Below, piece after piece: positions 33,810 to 42,879 of a stretch of DNA of 64,000 bases. Each line of letters begins with the position of its first letter. Positions within the stretch are counted from its first letter, which is position 1. Source of the stretch: Clostridia bacterium (GTDB taxonomy: Bacteria; Bacillota; Clostridia; Oscillospirales; Acutalibacteraceae). The DNA lies in NCBI GenBank assembly GCA_017409265.1, contig JAFQSY010000039.1:124001-188000 (forward strand), written 5' to 3'. The notes beneath the pieces are model-generated. The model did not search any database. It worked only from the letters and a program-made list of their open reading frames with translations, and had not been told where the DNA came from. The translations under genes were made by a program, and so were the position numbers.

Positions 33810-34633
33810 GCAGCCGTTCTTCTCTCAAATCAAAGCTTGTTGCCTCACCTTATATCGTCTGGTCGGTGCTTTTTATAGTTGCTCCGCTTATTTTCGTTGT
33901 TTATTATTCATTTACCGATGCTTCGGGTGCGTTTACTTTTGATAACATAACTGCATTGAGCAAATATGCTCCCACTTTTCTGCGTTCAATCTGGTTCGGA
34001 ATAGTTGCAACGATAATCTGTCTTATCATTGCATTTCCGCTTGCATACATAATTTCGCAAAAAACGGAAAAGGTTCAGCGCACGATGGTTATGCTTGTCA
34101 TGTTGCCGATGTGGATGAGCTTTCTTATCAGAACTTATTCGTGGATGGCTCTTCTTCAGGATACCGGTATCATCAACTCCCTGCTCGGGAAAATCGGCAT
34201 TGACCCGATTCATATGATAAACACAGAGGGTGCGGTTATTCTCGGCATGGTTTATAATTTCCTGCCGTACATGATAATGCCGATTTATTCGGTTATGGCA
34301 AAGCTTGATTACAGCATGATTGAAGCCTGCCAGGATTTGGGCGGAAACCGACTGACAGTTGTCAGACGCTGCATTATTCCTATGAGCATGCCGGGCATTG
34401 TTTCAGGCATTACAATGGTTTTTGTTCCGTCAGTAAGCACATTTTATATCTCACAGAAGCTTGGTGGCGGCTCGTTTGACCTTATCGGCGATGTTATCGA
34501 AAGGCAGTTTCAGCAGTCGTATAACTATAACCTCGGCGCATCGCTTTCGCTTGTGCTGATGGTGCTTATTCTTATCAGTATGGCGGTTATGAACCGCTTT
34601 ACCGGTGACGATGAGGAGGGCATGGTTATATGA
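33806..34633 (+). CDS. potB: Spermidine/putrescine ABC transporter permease
   Basis: 275 residues with six membrane helices. The EAA motif reads [29 protein letters not shown], coupling to PotA. Ribosome site GGAGG lies in the potA end. Overlaps both neighbours by 4 bp. Forms the channel with PotC. Confidence 0.94.
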   Translation: MSSRSSLKSKLVASPYIVWSVLFIVAPLIFVVYYSFTDASGAFTFDNITALSKYAPTFLRSIWFGIVATIICLIIAFPLAYIISQKTEKVQRTMVMLVMLPMWMSFLIRTYSWMALLQDTGIINSLLGKIGIDPIHMINTEGAVILGMVYNFLPYMIMPIYSVMAKLDYSMIEACQDLGGNRLTVVRRCIIPMSMPGIVSGITMVFVPSVSTFYISQKLGGGSFDLIGDVIERQFQQSYNYNLGASLSLVLMVLILISMAVMNRFTGDDEEGMVI

Positions 34634-35433
34634 AAATTGCATCAAAGGTTTATACCTTCCTTGTTTTCCTTTTTCTCTATGCGCCGATTCTCGTAATGAT
34701 TCTTTTTTCCTTTAACTCATCAAGCAGTACGAGCGTATTCTCGGGCTTTTCACTTGATTGGTATAAGGCTCTTCTTGAGGATGAAGCAACCTTAAGGTCG
34801 CTTTATAACACAATAATTCTTGCCGTTTGTTCATCGGTGATTTCAACCGTTCTCGGAACTGCGGCGGCAGTCGGCATTGATAAATTCAAAAAAGGTCCCG
34901 TGCGTTCGGGCGTTATGGCGGTAACCAATATTCCCATGACCAACCCCGAAATAGTAACGGGTATCTCCATGATGCTTCTGTTTGTTTTTGTGGGCAAGCT
35001 TGTGAGCGATGATGCCGTTCTCGGATTCGGAACAATGCTTATTGCTCATGTAACATTCAATCTGCCTTATGTTATTCTTAATGTGTTGCCGAAGCTCCGC
35101 CAGACGGACAGAAACCTTGCCGAAGCGGCTCAGGATCTGGGCTGCAAGCCTGTTACGGCATTCTTTAAGGTTGTTTTGCCGTCAATTATGCCCGGTATAA
35201 TTACGGGTATGATTATGGCATTTACTCTTTCGCTGGATGATTTTATTATCAGCTATTTCACCAGCGGTCCGGGCTTCCAGACTCTTCCGATTGCAATTTT
35301 CTCGATGACCAAGAAGAGAGTAAAGCCTGATATGTATGCTCTTTCGGCTCTGATTTTCGTGAGCATACTTGTTCTTCTCATTCTCTATAACATAGCTCAA
35401 TCAAAGAGTGAGGAAAAAACCAAGAAAAAATAA
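34630..35433 (+). CDS. potC: Spermidine/putrescine ABC transporter permease
   Basis: 267 residues with six helices. The EAA loop is EAAQDLGCKPVTAFFKVVLPSIMPGIITG. SLDDFIISYF near the C-terminus is a strong PotC marker. Overlaps potB by 4 bp, with GAGGAGG upstream; potD starts 28 bp after its stop. Confidence 0.94.
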   Translation: MKIASKVYTFLVFLFLYAPILVMILFSFNSSSSTSVFSGFSLDWYKALLEDEATLRSLYNTIILAVCSSVISTVLGTAAAVGIDKFKKGPVRSGVMAVTNIPMTNPEIVTGISMMLLFVFVGKLVSDDAVLGFGTMLIAHVTFNLPYVILNVLPKLRQTDRNLAEAAQDLGCKPVTAFFKVVLPSIMPGIITGMIMAFTLSLDDFIISYFTSGPGFQTLPIAIFSMTKKRVKPDMYALSALIFVSILVLLILYNIAQSKSEEKTKKK

Positions 35434-35461
35434 TAGTTATTTCTTTAAAGAGGTGACTGAT

Positions 35462-36736
35462 TTGAAAAAAAGAATTGTATGCGTGCTTTTTACGCTTGTT
35501 CTTGCACTTCTTCCCTGCGTAACATCATATGCGACGGAGCAGAGTGAGATTGATGCGCTCAAGGGCACAACGCTTTATGTTTATAACTGGGGTGAATATA
35601 TCTCCGACGGCGCCGACGATACTCTTGATGTCAACAAGGCTTTTGAAGAGAAATACGGTATCGAGGTTGTTTATGAAACCTATGATAACAACGAGGTTAT
35701 GTATTCAAAGCTCAAGGGCGGCGGAGTATCTTACGATGTTGTAATTCCGTCAGACTACATGATTGAAAGAATGATAGCCGAAGATATGCTTCAGCCTATT
35801 GATTTTTCGAATGTTCCAAATTATAAATATATCCCTGAAAAATACAGAAACCTTGCACATGACCCCGAAAACAAGTATTCAGTGCCTTATACAGTCGGCA
35901 TGGTAGGTCTTATTTATAACACTTCAATGGTTGAAGAAGCCCCCGACAGCTGGACTGCACTTTGGGATGAGAATTATTCCGACAGCATTCTTATGTTCAA
36001 CAATCCACGCGATGCTTTTGCGATTGCGCAGAGCATTCTCGGCATGGATTATAATAACGAATCTCCCGCTTCGTGGAGAGTTGCCGCTGAACTTCTCAAG
36101 GAGCAGAAAAACGTTTCGCCTGCGTATGTAAATGACGAAGTATTCCTCAAAATGGAAGCAGGCGAGGCTGCAATGGCTCCGTATTACGCAGGTGACTTCC
36201 TTACTATGCAAGAGAACAACCCCGATTTGGACTTCGTTTATCCGAAAGAAGGCGTTAACTTCTTTGTTGACGGTGCATGTGTTCTCAGGGGTGCGAAAAA
36301 CAAGCTTGCGGCAGAGCTTTATATCAATTTCCTGCTTGAGCCCGAGGTTGCTCTTGCGAATGCTGAATATATCTGCTATGCAAGCCCTCACACAGAGGTT
36401 TATGCCAATACCGAATATTCATTCTATGAAGATGAAATTCTTTATCCCGAGGACGGAAAGTTCAAAACCCAGCTTTTCCTCAATCTCGACCCTGAAATTC
36501 TTGCTCTTATGAGTACCCTTTGGGACGATGTTAAAAATCATGTTCCTTCATCGGGCTCGGGCAACTATGCCTTTTTCTTTGGCGGCGATTCCGATTCGAA
36601 TGCTTCCGTTGATGACGGCGAGGCAATGACTCCCGAAGCAAAGCGTTATGCGCTTTATATCGGAGTTTTCGCTCTTCTATGTGCTTCATATGTTGTTTTC
36701 AGATACGCAAGAAAGAAATACAGAGAAAACATATAA
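35462..36736 (+). CDS. potD: Spermidine/putrescine-binding protein, with C-terminal membrane helix
   Basis: 424 residues. Signal peptide (MKKRIVCVLFTLVLALLPCV, then SYATEQ). The mature part has LYVYNWGEYI (about 42), VVYETYDNNEVMYSKL and YDVVIPSDYMIERM, the PotD/PotF pattern whose acidic and aromatic residues bind polyamines. In place of a lipobox, it has a C-terminal hydrophobic helix followed by a basic tail (about 396-424: YIGVFALLCASYVVF, then RKKYREN). So it is probably anchored by this helix, with a soluble extracellular domain. TTG 35462 follows AGAGGTGA by 6 nt; the ORF can be read from 35408 but that overlaps potC. Ends in a terminator at 36742. Confidence 0.92.
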   Translation: MKKRIVCVLFTLVLALLPCVTSYATEQSEIDALKGTTLYVYNWGEYISDGADDTLDVNKAFEEKYGIEVVYETYDNNEVMYSKLKGGGVSYDVVIPSDYMIERMIAEDMLQPIDFSNVPNYKYIPEKYRNLAHDPENKYSVPYTVGMVGLIYNTSMVEEAPDSWTALWDENYSDSILMFNNPRDAFAIAQSILGMDYNNESPASWRVAAELLKEQKNVSPAYVNDEVFLKMEAGEAAMAPYYAGDFLTMQENNPDLDFVYPKEGVNFFVDGACVLRGAKNKLAAELYINFLLEPEVALANAEYICYASPHTEVYANTEYSFYEDEILYPEDGKFKTQLFLNLDPEILALMSTLWDDVKNHVPSSGSGNYAFFFGGDSDSNASVDDGEAMTPEAKRYALYIGVFALLCASYVVFRYARKKYRENI

Positions 36737-36741
36737 ATGTT

Positions 36742-36776
36742 ACCGCCGTGTTAATTTTTTATCACGGCGGTTGATT
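36742..36776 (+). terminator. Terminator of the pot operon
   Basis: ACCGCCGTG / CACGGCGGT stem with a 12-nt T-rich loop, then TGATTTTTG. Confidence 0.7.
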
Positions 36777-36830
36777 TTTGCCATTTGAAATGATAATATC
36801 TTGTTATAAAGATTTAAAAGGAGAAACAAA

Positions 36831-37877
36831 ATGAAATTTGGCAGAGCTTTTGCTTTTTTTATACTTACCGTTTTGATTGTTTTTGCATCTTCATGCTCTG
36901 TGCAGGGTGATAATGAGGAAACAACAACCGAAGCTGTTACAGAGTCGACAACTCTCAAGGACCTCTCTGCGGCAATTGATGCTTTTATGAATGTAACAGA
37001 AGAGGATTCTGAAGATATTGGCAATGGTGAGGAAGAAGAATCAGACAGTCCGACCATGTATGTGCCTGTTTCTTTTACGAGCCCCATGACCGATGAGTTT
37101 ACAGAGAAACAGGCTACCGAAAGAATAACCGAAGAAGAAACAACAAAAGAGCCGACAACGGCAACTCCCGAGAGGAGAACGGTAAAACTGACCTTCGGAG
37201 AGGGCAGAACACTTACAGAAATTTTTAAAATCCTTGACGAATATGAGGTGGCGGATTTTGATGAGCTGATGAAAACCGCCGCAACCTATGATTACAGCTA
37301 TTATCCGCTTGTTTCAAAAATTCCGTCTGACCCCAATCGCTGCTTTAAGCTTGAGGGTTATCTTTTCCCGAGTACATATGAATTTTATATTAATCAGAAG
37401 CCGCAGGATGCAATCGGCAAATTTCTGCGAGGCGGCAAGGCAAATATTACAGAGCAGATGATGGCGCAGGCATCGGCACTCGGCTACACCATGGATGAGG
37501 TTATAACCATTGCGTCAATCGTTGAAAAAGAGGGCGCAAACTCAAACGAAATTGCAAAGATTGCCGCTGTTATTTATAACAGACTTGAGGCAGGAATGAA
37601 GCTCCAGATGGATTCTTCGATTTATTATATCGAACGCCATGTCAAGCCCTATCTCACGGGCGATATCAACCGCTACAACAGCTATTATAATACCTATAAA
37701 TGCTCGGCACTCCCCGCAGGACCAATCTCAAATCCGGGATTGAGAACAATAAAAGCGGCGCTTAATCCCGCAGATGTTGATTATCTTTATTTCTGCCATG
37801 ACGAAAACGCAAATTATTATTACGCCGCAACCTACGACGAGCATCTCGAAAATCTGAAGCTTGCAGGAATTGAATAA
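36831..37877 (+). CDS. mltG: MltG-like endolytic transglycosylase as a lipoprotein
   Basis: 348 residues. The C-terminal YceG/MltG domain has LEGYLFPSTYEF (174-185), IASIVEKEG with catalytic Glu about 232, LQMDSSIYY and LPAGPISNPG. It cleaves nascent peptidoglycan glycan strands outside the membrane. Unlike the usual TM-anchored type it has a lipobox SSC (Cys22), then a Thr/Glu-rich linker of about 85 residues and no full LysM-like domain. AAAAGGAG ribosome site. Stands alone between terminators. Confidence 0.86.
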   Translation: MKFGRAFAFFILTVLIVFASSCSVQGDNEETTTEAVTESTTLKDLSAAIDAFMNVTEEDSEDIGNGEEEESDSPTMYVPVSFTSPMTDEFTEKQATERITEEETTKEPTTATPERRTVKLTFGEGRTLTEIFKILDEYEVADFDELMKTAATYDYSYYPLVSKIPSDPNRCFKLEGYLFPSTYEFYINQKPQDAIGKFLRGGKANITEQMMAQASALGYTMDEVITIASIVEKEGANSNEIAKIAAVIYNRLEAGMKLQMDSSIYYIERHVKPYLTGDINRYNSYYNTYKCSALPAGPISNPGLRTIKAALNPADVDYLYFCHDENANYYYAATYDEHLENLKLAGIE

Positions 37878-37883
37878 AAAGAT

Positions 37884-37912
37884 TAACCGCCTCACCGAGG
37901 CGGTTATTTTCA
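37884..37912. terminator. Bidirectional terminator after mltG
   Basis: TAACCGCCTC / GAGGCGGTTA stem with an ACC loop; T-rich tract on the right and A-rich on the left. Confidence 0.8.
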
Positions 37913-38650
37913 TTTATGCACATATTGCCCGTGCAGAGCAGTTTTGCTGCCTCTCTGAATTGCAAATTTAGGACAGCGGTGAAGGCAACCGAGGCACATT
38001 GCACATTTTTCTTTTACCCATGCAGGCTTGCCGTTTTGAACTTCAATGGCATCAACGGGGCATTGATTTGCGCAAAGACCGCAGCCGATGCATTTTTCAC
38101 TGACGGAAAGGGTTGATGTTTTACGCATTTCATCATATCCGCCACAAAATTTATCTCCGAATGGTATTTTGCGTGAATCAAAATTACCCTTTGATTTCTT
38201 GCGGATTTGAGATGATATGCGGCTGATTTTTACATCGGCTTTTCTGTTTGTTTCGGCGACTTTTTCTTTGTCGGATAAATCGTATATCGGAGTCCATGTG
38301 TCGGGCATTCTGACGGAAAACTGTGCACTGACTTTTATTCCTTTGCTTTTCAGTAAATTCTTAATTATCTTGCTTGCACCGCCCGAAAATCCGCCGTAAG
38401 TAACAAGAGTGAAAACGTAGCTTTCATTGCAGTTGAGGTTAAGACGTCTGATAAAATCCGTAACAGTAACAGGCAGACCGAAGTTATAAACAGGAAAAAC
38501 AAAGCCGACGGTTTCAGTTTTTTCTGCCGTAAAATCATATCTGCCGTTTTTCAGACAGTTGGTGATTGAAATTGTTCTGTTGTCTGTTGTTTCAGCGACA
38601 CGCTTTGCCGCGTGTCTGCTGTTACCCGTTGCAGAGAAATAAAAAATCAT
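37910..38650 (-). CDS. EFR1-family flavodoxin-ferredoxin fusion
   Basis: 246 residues. The N-terminus YFSATGNSRHAAKRV is a flavodoxin phosphate loop binding FMN. Two 4Fe-4S clusters at the C-terminus: CIGCGLCANQCPVDAI and CAMCLGCLHRCPKFAI. Cytoplasmic electron carrier in anaerobes, partner unknown. GGAGGACAT gives the start. Separate from xylAB by a terminator. Confidence 0.9.
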   Translation of the reverse strand: MIFYFSATGNSRHAAKRVAETTDNRTISITNCLKNGRYDFTAEKTETVGFVFPVYNFGLPVTVTDFIRRLNLNCNESYVFTLVTYGGFSGGASKIIKNLLKSKGIKVSAQFSVRMPDTWTPIYDLSDKEKVAETNRKADVKISRISSQIRKKSKGNFDSRKIPFGDKFCGGYDEMRKTSTLSVSEKCIGCGLCANQCPVDAIEVQNGKPAWVKEKCAMCLGCLHRCPKFAIQRGSKTALHGQYVHK

Positions 38651-38660
38651 ATGTCCTCCG

Positions 38661-38693
38661 AAAAAAGCCCAATCCTTGCGGGATTGAGCTTTT
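38661..38693 (-). terminator. Terminator of xylAB
   Basis: AAAAGC.CAATCC stem with its complement GGATTG.GCTTTT around a short loop; the minus strand then runs into T6. Confidence 0.75.
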
Positions 38694-38697
38694 ATGT

Positions 38698-40227
38698 TTA
38701 ATTAAGGTTTGCGAGAGTCTTGTAATTGTCTTTGAGCGAAATATAAAGTGAAGAATATACAGCATGGCAGGAGCGGTATTTTGCGGTGTTTTCGCTGTCG
38801 GGCTGTGAAATTTTTGCTTCATCAGGAATCATTGCGCTGCATGCCGATTTAACATCGGGATATATTCCCGAACCGACTGTTGCAAGAATCGCAACACCGA
38901 GTGCAGGTCCTTCCGATGATTTTGTGGTAAGAACAGGCATATCAAAGGTGTCACAAATCATGGCTTTCCAGAGCTTACTTTTTCCGCCGCCGCCGCAAAG
39001 GAGCATTGATTTAGGAGCGATTCCCATTTCCTTCAGCACAAGCAGGCAGTCGTAAAGCGAATAGGTAACGCCCTCCATGATTGCTCTGATAAAGTGTGCT
39101 CTTGTATGAATTGCAGAAAGTCCGAAGAATACACCTCTGCAATCGGGGTCAAGATGAGGAGTTCTTTCCCCCATGAGATAGGGGAGATAGAGGAGTTTAT
39201 CGCAGCCGATGCCGATTTCCGACGCTTTTTCATCGGTAATCTGATAAACATCTTTATTTTCCTTATCCGCCTGCGAAACCTCTTCGCCGCAGAAATTGTT
39301 TTTAAACCATTGCAAAGAAAGACCTGCCCCCTGAGTTACGCCCATGACGTGCCATGCACCGGGTACAGCACAGCAGAAGGTGTGAACTCTGCCCTTGGGG
39401 TCGATAACGGGATTATCCGTATGAGCAAAAACAACACCCGATGTTCCGATTGTTGTGAATGCCTTTCCTTCTTCAACAACGCCCATTCCGACTGCGGCTG
39501 CCGCGTTATCTCCTGCACCGCCGACAACCGATGTTGCGGTTGAAAGTCCTGTTTTTTCAGCGGTATCGCTGTTGATATATCCCGTGATTTCGGGGGATTC
39601 ATAAACCTTTGCAAGATATTCTTCCTTTATTCCGAGCGCATCGATCATAGTCTGTGACCATTTTCTCTTGGGAACATCAAGAAGCTGCATTCCCGATGCG
39701 TCTGAAACCTCGGTTGCAAATTCGCCCGTAAGCCTGAAACGCAGATAGTCCTTCGGAAGAAGAATATGGCGGCATTTCTCAAAAATTTCGGGCTCGTTAT
39801 TCTTTACCCAAAGAATTTTTGATGCTGTAAAGCCTGTCAGAGCAGGATTCGCTGTTATTTCAATGAGTTTTTCTCTGCCGAGCATTTCGGTCAGTTCGTC
39901 GCATTCCTTGCCAGTTCTCTGGTCGCACCAAAGAATTGACGGGCGAAGAACATTACATTCCTCATCAAGCATAACAAGTCCGTGCATCTGACCTGAAATG
40001 CCGACGGAAACGATATCTTTTTTATTAACGCCGCTGTCTGTAACAACCTTTTTGAGCGTTTTGATTGCGGCGTCATACCAATCCTGCGGATTCTGCTCTG
40101 CCCAGCCGTTATGGGGCTGCTGCATTTCATATTCACGGCTTGCCGAAGCAACGGTTGCTCCTTTTTCATCAAAAAGAACGGTTTTTGTTGCCGAGGTGCC
40201 GAGATCTATACCGATAACATATTTCAT
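38698..40227 (-). CDS. xylB: Xylulokinase
   Basis: 509 residues, FGGY family. Starts YVIGIDLGTSATKTVLFD (ATP phosphate loop), contains ISGQMHGLV and ILWCDQRT for substrate, and the C-terminal MLLCGGGGKSKLWKAMICD. It phosphorylates D-xylulose at O5. ATG 40227 has GGTGA 5 nt upstream, formed by the end of xylA; the in-frame GTG at 40236 has none. It begins 1 nt after the xylA stop. Confidence 0.94.
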   Translation of the reverse strand: MKYVIGIDLGTSATKTVLFDEKGATVASASREYEMQQPHNGWAEQNPQDWYDAAIKTLKKVVTDSGVNKKDIVSVGISGQMHGLVMLDEECNVLRPSILWCDQRTGKECDELTEMLGREKLIEITANPALTGFTASKILWVKNNEPEIFEKCRHILLPKDYLRFRLTGEFATEVSDASGMQLLDVPKRKWSQTMIDALGIKEEYLAKVYESPEITGYINSDTAEKTGLSTATSVVGGAGDNAAAAVGMGVVEEGKAFTTIGTSGVVFAHTDNPVIDPKGRVHTFCCAVPGAWHVMGVTQGAGLSLQWFKNNFCGEEVSQADKENKDVYQITDEKASEIGIGCDKLLYLPYLMGERTPHLDPDCRGVFFGLSAIHTRAHFIRAIMEGVTYSLYDCLLVLKEMGIAPKSMLLCGGGGKSKLWKAMICDTFDMPVLTTKSSEGPALGVAILATVGSGIYPDVKSACSAMIPDEAKISQPDSENTAKYRSCHAVYSSLYISLKDNYKTLANLN

Positions 40228-40228
40228 A

Positions 40229-41545
40229 TTATTCACCGAACATAATGCTGTTTACTGCAGACTGAAGATATTCCTGTTTTCCCGAGCCGGGGTCGGCACA
40301 CTTACCGAGTGAGCATGCGTATGCGGAAAGCTCTTCGAGAGTTGCTTCTCCGTCAGCAATTTTCTTGCCGATGCCCGATTTATAGCTCGAATATCTTTCT
40401 GCCTTGAAATTCTCAATTGTACCGTCTTCTATAATTTTGGCTGCCTTGATAAGACCGAGAGCAAATGTATCCATACCGAGAATGAAGCCAAGCACCATGT
40501 CTTCACGGGTGTTGCTGGGTCTGCGGTTTTTGGCATCAAAGTTGAGTCCGCCGTTCTTCATGCCACCTGCCTTGAGCACTTCATACATGCACATTGTTGC
40601 AGAATAAACGTCAAACGGAAATTCGTCTGTATCCCAGCCGAGTACGGGGTCGCCCTGGTTGGCATCAATTGAGCCGAGCATGCCGTTGATTGCGGAAATG
40701 CGAAGCTCATGCTCAAAGGTGTGACCTGCAAGAAGAGCATGGTTTGCTTCAATATTCATCTTGAAATCCTTGTCAAGACCGTACTGACGCAGGAAGCCGA
40801 TTGCGGTTGCGGCATCAAAATCATACTGATGCTTCATGGGCTCCTTAGGCTTGGGCTCAATGTAGAAATCGCCCTCAAAGCCGATGCTTCTGCCGTAATC
40901 AACTGCCATCTTCATAAGGCGTGAAATGTTTTCCTGTTCAAACTTAACGTCGGTGTTGAGGAGGGTTTCATAGCCTTCTCTGCCGCCCCAGAAAACATAG
41001 CCCTTACCGCCGAACTTAACCGTGAGGTCAAGAGCTTTTTTAATCTGTGCAGCCGCAAAGCAGTAAACGTCAGCGCTGTTAGTGCTGCCTGCACCATTCA
41101 TGAAACGGGGATTTGAGAACATATTTGCCGTTCCCCAGAGGCACTTGATGCCTGTTTCGTTCATTTTTTCGAGAATATAGTCGCTGATTTCATCAAGTCT
41201 TGCGTTTGTTTCGTTGATATCCTCTGCCTCGGGAACAAGGTCAACATCGTGGAAGCAGAAATTTTCAATGCCGAGCTTCTGCATAAATTCAAAGCCTGCA
41301 TCAACTTTTGCCTTGGCATGAGCCATTGTCCCCTTTTCAGTGCCGAAGGATTTGTCGGCTGTATCTCTGCCGAACATATCAGTACCTGCCGCGCCGAGAT
41401 TATGCCACCAAGCCATTGCAAAATTGAGGTGTTCCTTCATGGTTTTGCCCATGATAACTCTGTCCGCATCATAATATTTGAATGCGAAGGGGTTTTTACT
41501 TTCCTTGCCTTCAAACTTAACCTTTTCAATAAAATCAAAATACAT
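40229..41545 (-). CDS. xylA: Xylose isomerase
   Basis: 438 residues, standard length of class II xylose isomerases. FHDVDLVPE (about 100), EPKPKEP (Glu about 232), NIEANHA, and [10 protein letters not shown] hold the two-metal site. Converts D-xylose to D-xylulose for the next gene. ATG 41545 has GGAG 8 nt upstream; the GTG at 41554 is against the SD. No XylR gene or xylose transporter is nearby. Confidence 0.95.
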   Translation of the reverse strand: MYFDFIEKVKFEGKESKNPFAFKYYDADRVIMGKTMKEHLNFAMAWWHNLGAAGTDMFGRDTADKSFGTEKGTMAHAKAKVDAGFEFMQKLGIENFCFHDVDLVPEAEDINETNARLDEISDYILEKMNETGIKCLWGTANMFSNPRFMNGAGSTNSADVYCFAAAQIKKALDLTVKFGGKGYVFWGGREGYETLLNTDVKFEQENISRLMKMAVDYGRSIGFEGDFYIEPKPKEPMKHQYDFDAATAIGFLRQYGLDKDFKMNIEANHALLAGHTFEHELRISAINGMLGSIDANQGDPVLGWDTDEFPFDVYSATMCMYEVLKAGGMKNGGLNFDAKNRRPSNTREDMVLGFILGMDTFALGLIKAAKIIEDGTIENFKAERYSSYKSGIGKKIADGEATLEELSAYACSLGKCADPGSGKQEYLQSAVNSIMFGE

Positions 41546-41582
41546 ATTTATCACTCCGTAATATAATAATGGTAACGAATAT

Positions 41583-41611
41583 AGAATATCACAATAAAAA
41601 GGAAAAGTCTA
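41583..41611 (-). promoter_or_regulatory. Possible promoter of xylAB
   Basis: Minus-strand -35 TAGACT (41606-41611), 17-bp spacer, -10 TATTCT (41583-41588). Both boxes are four-of-six matches. Confidence 0.4.
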
Positions 41612-41623
41612 TAAGTAAAACAA

Positions 41624-41651
41624 AAAGAGCCTTCACGATGAAAGGCTCTTT
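41624..41651 (-). terminator. Terminator of yebC
   Basis: AAAGAGCCTT / AAGGCTCTTT perfect 10-bp stem, 8-nt loop, followed on the minus strand by TTTTTGTTTT. Confidence 0.8.
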
Positions 41652-41661
41652 GATATTCTGA

Positions 41662-42402
41662 TTATTCCGCATCGTCGGCATTTTCCCAGTTATGCCATAC
41701 TGCCTGAACGTCGTCGTTATCCTCAAACATTTCAAGCATCTTTGCCATGTTCTTGATGTCGTCGGGATTGGTGAGAGCTGTGTATGTTGAAGGAACATAT
41801 TCAACTTCAGCCGAAACAAAAGCATAACCTTTGGCTTCGAGGTCTTCTCTGACTGCACCGCAGTCGTTGGGCTCTGTTCTGATTTCAAAAACACCTTCGT
41901 CGTCTGTGATGAAATCTGTTGCACCTGCCTCGAGAGCATCTTCCATGAGCTTATCCTCATCAACACCCTCTGCTTCAACAACAAGAACGCCCTGCTTTGA
42001 GAACATGAAGGAAACGCAGCCTGACTGACCCATGTTTCCGCCGTACTTGTCAAAATAGTGGCGTACATCGCCTGCTGTTCTGTTTCTGTTATCTGTGAGT
42101 GCTTCAACGATAACTGCAACGCCTGAAGGACCGTAGCCTTCATAAACGATTTCTTCATAATCTGCGCCGCCCATTTCGCCGGCAGCCTTCTTGATTATTC
42201 TTTCAATGTTATCGTTGGGAACGTTATTAGCCTTTGCCTTTGCAATAACGTCCTTGAGCTTTGAGTTTGATGCGGGGTCGGGACCGCCCTCACGGACTAC
42301 AACAGCGATTTCTCTGCCGATTTTGGTGAAAATCTTGGCACGCTGATTGTCGGTTTTTTCTTTTTTACGCTTAATGGTGCTCCATTTTGAATGGCCTGAC
42401 AT
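41662..42402 (-). CDS. YebC/PmpR-family regulator
   Basis: 246 residues. N-terminus SGHSKWSTIKRKKEKTDNQRAK and the DNVERxI-type DNIERIIKKAAG with YEGYGPSGVAVIVEAL are invariant for the family. Members bind DNA as transcriptional regulators, and some act on ribosomes stalled at proline runs. Own promoter at 42440-42469 and own terminator, so monocistronic. Confidence 0.92.
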   Translation of the reverse strand: MSGHSKWSTIKRKKEKTDNQRAKIFTKIGREIAVVVREGGPDPASNSKLKDVIAKAKANNVPNDNIERIIKKAAGEMGGADYEEIVYEGYGPSGVAVIVEALTDNRNRTAGDVRHYFDKYGGNMGQSGCVSFMFSKQGVLVVEAEGVDEDKLMEDALEAGATDFITDDEGVFEIRTEPNDCGAVREDLEAKGYAFVSAEVEYVPSTYTALTNPDDIKNMAKMLEMFEDNDDVQAVWHNWENADDAE

Positions 42403-42439
42403 TTATAAAACCTCACTTCGGATAATTTTTAACCTTGAT

Positions 42440-42469
42440 ATTATATAACACCTATAACTTGCTTGTCAA
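42440..42469 (-). promoter_or_regulatory. Promoter of yebC
   Basis: Minus-strand -35 TTGACA (42464-42469), 18-bp spacer, -10 TATAAT (42440-42445). Confidence 0.7.
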
Positions 42470-42472
42470 GCG

Positions 42473-42868
42473 TTATTCGTGCTTGCGCCAGAGGTTGAAC
42501 TCTGTTCCGTCGGGAATTTCGGGTTCGTCTTCGTAAACAACTTCAAACGGAGTTGAGGTTTCACCGATATAAATGATTGATGTTTTAGCGATTTCAAAAT
42601 TATAAACTGCTCCGTCATCTGCCGAAAGAGTGAGGATGTTGCCATCAACACTGTATGTACCCCTTGTCAGACGGTTTGACATCTGGGTGTAGGTCATTGT
42701 AAATGTTTTGTCTTCTCTGATGGAAATTCTTGGGAATCTTTGATCTTCCATGCAGAAAACGGCAGGGTCGATTGAACCTTCGCCTGTTCTTGATGTTGTT
42801 GTTTCCTGTGCGCAGCCGCTGAATGCAAAAATAACAGCGGCCATTAGAAATGCAAAAAACTTTTTCAT
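42473..42868 (-). CDS. Small hypothetical lipoprotein
   Basis: 131 residues. Lipobox FSGC (Cys19) after a MKKFFAFLMAAVIFAF leader. The mature part is a short beta-rich domain with a TRGTYSVDGNILTLSAD hairpin, seen in DUF5640-like or copper-resistance-like small beta proteins. Starts 11 nt after yitT stop and is probably its operon partner. Function unknown. Confidence 0.65.
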   Translation of the reverse strand: MKKFFAFLMAAVIFAFSGCAQETTTSRTGEGSIDPAVFCMEDQRFPRISIREDKTFTMTYTQMSNRLTRGTYSVDGNILTLSADDGAVYNFEIAKTSIIYIGETSTPFEVVYEDEPEIPDGTEFNLWRKHE

Positions 42869-42879
42869 GTGTATCTCCT

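Noticed and set aside
41546-41620. XylR operator or CcpA site upstream of xylA
   Set aside because: AT-rich sequence with weak symmetry; no match to the known palindromes good enough to report.
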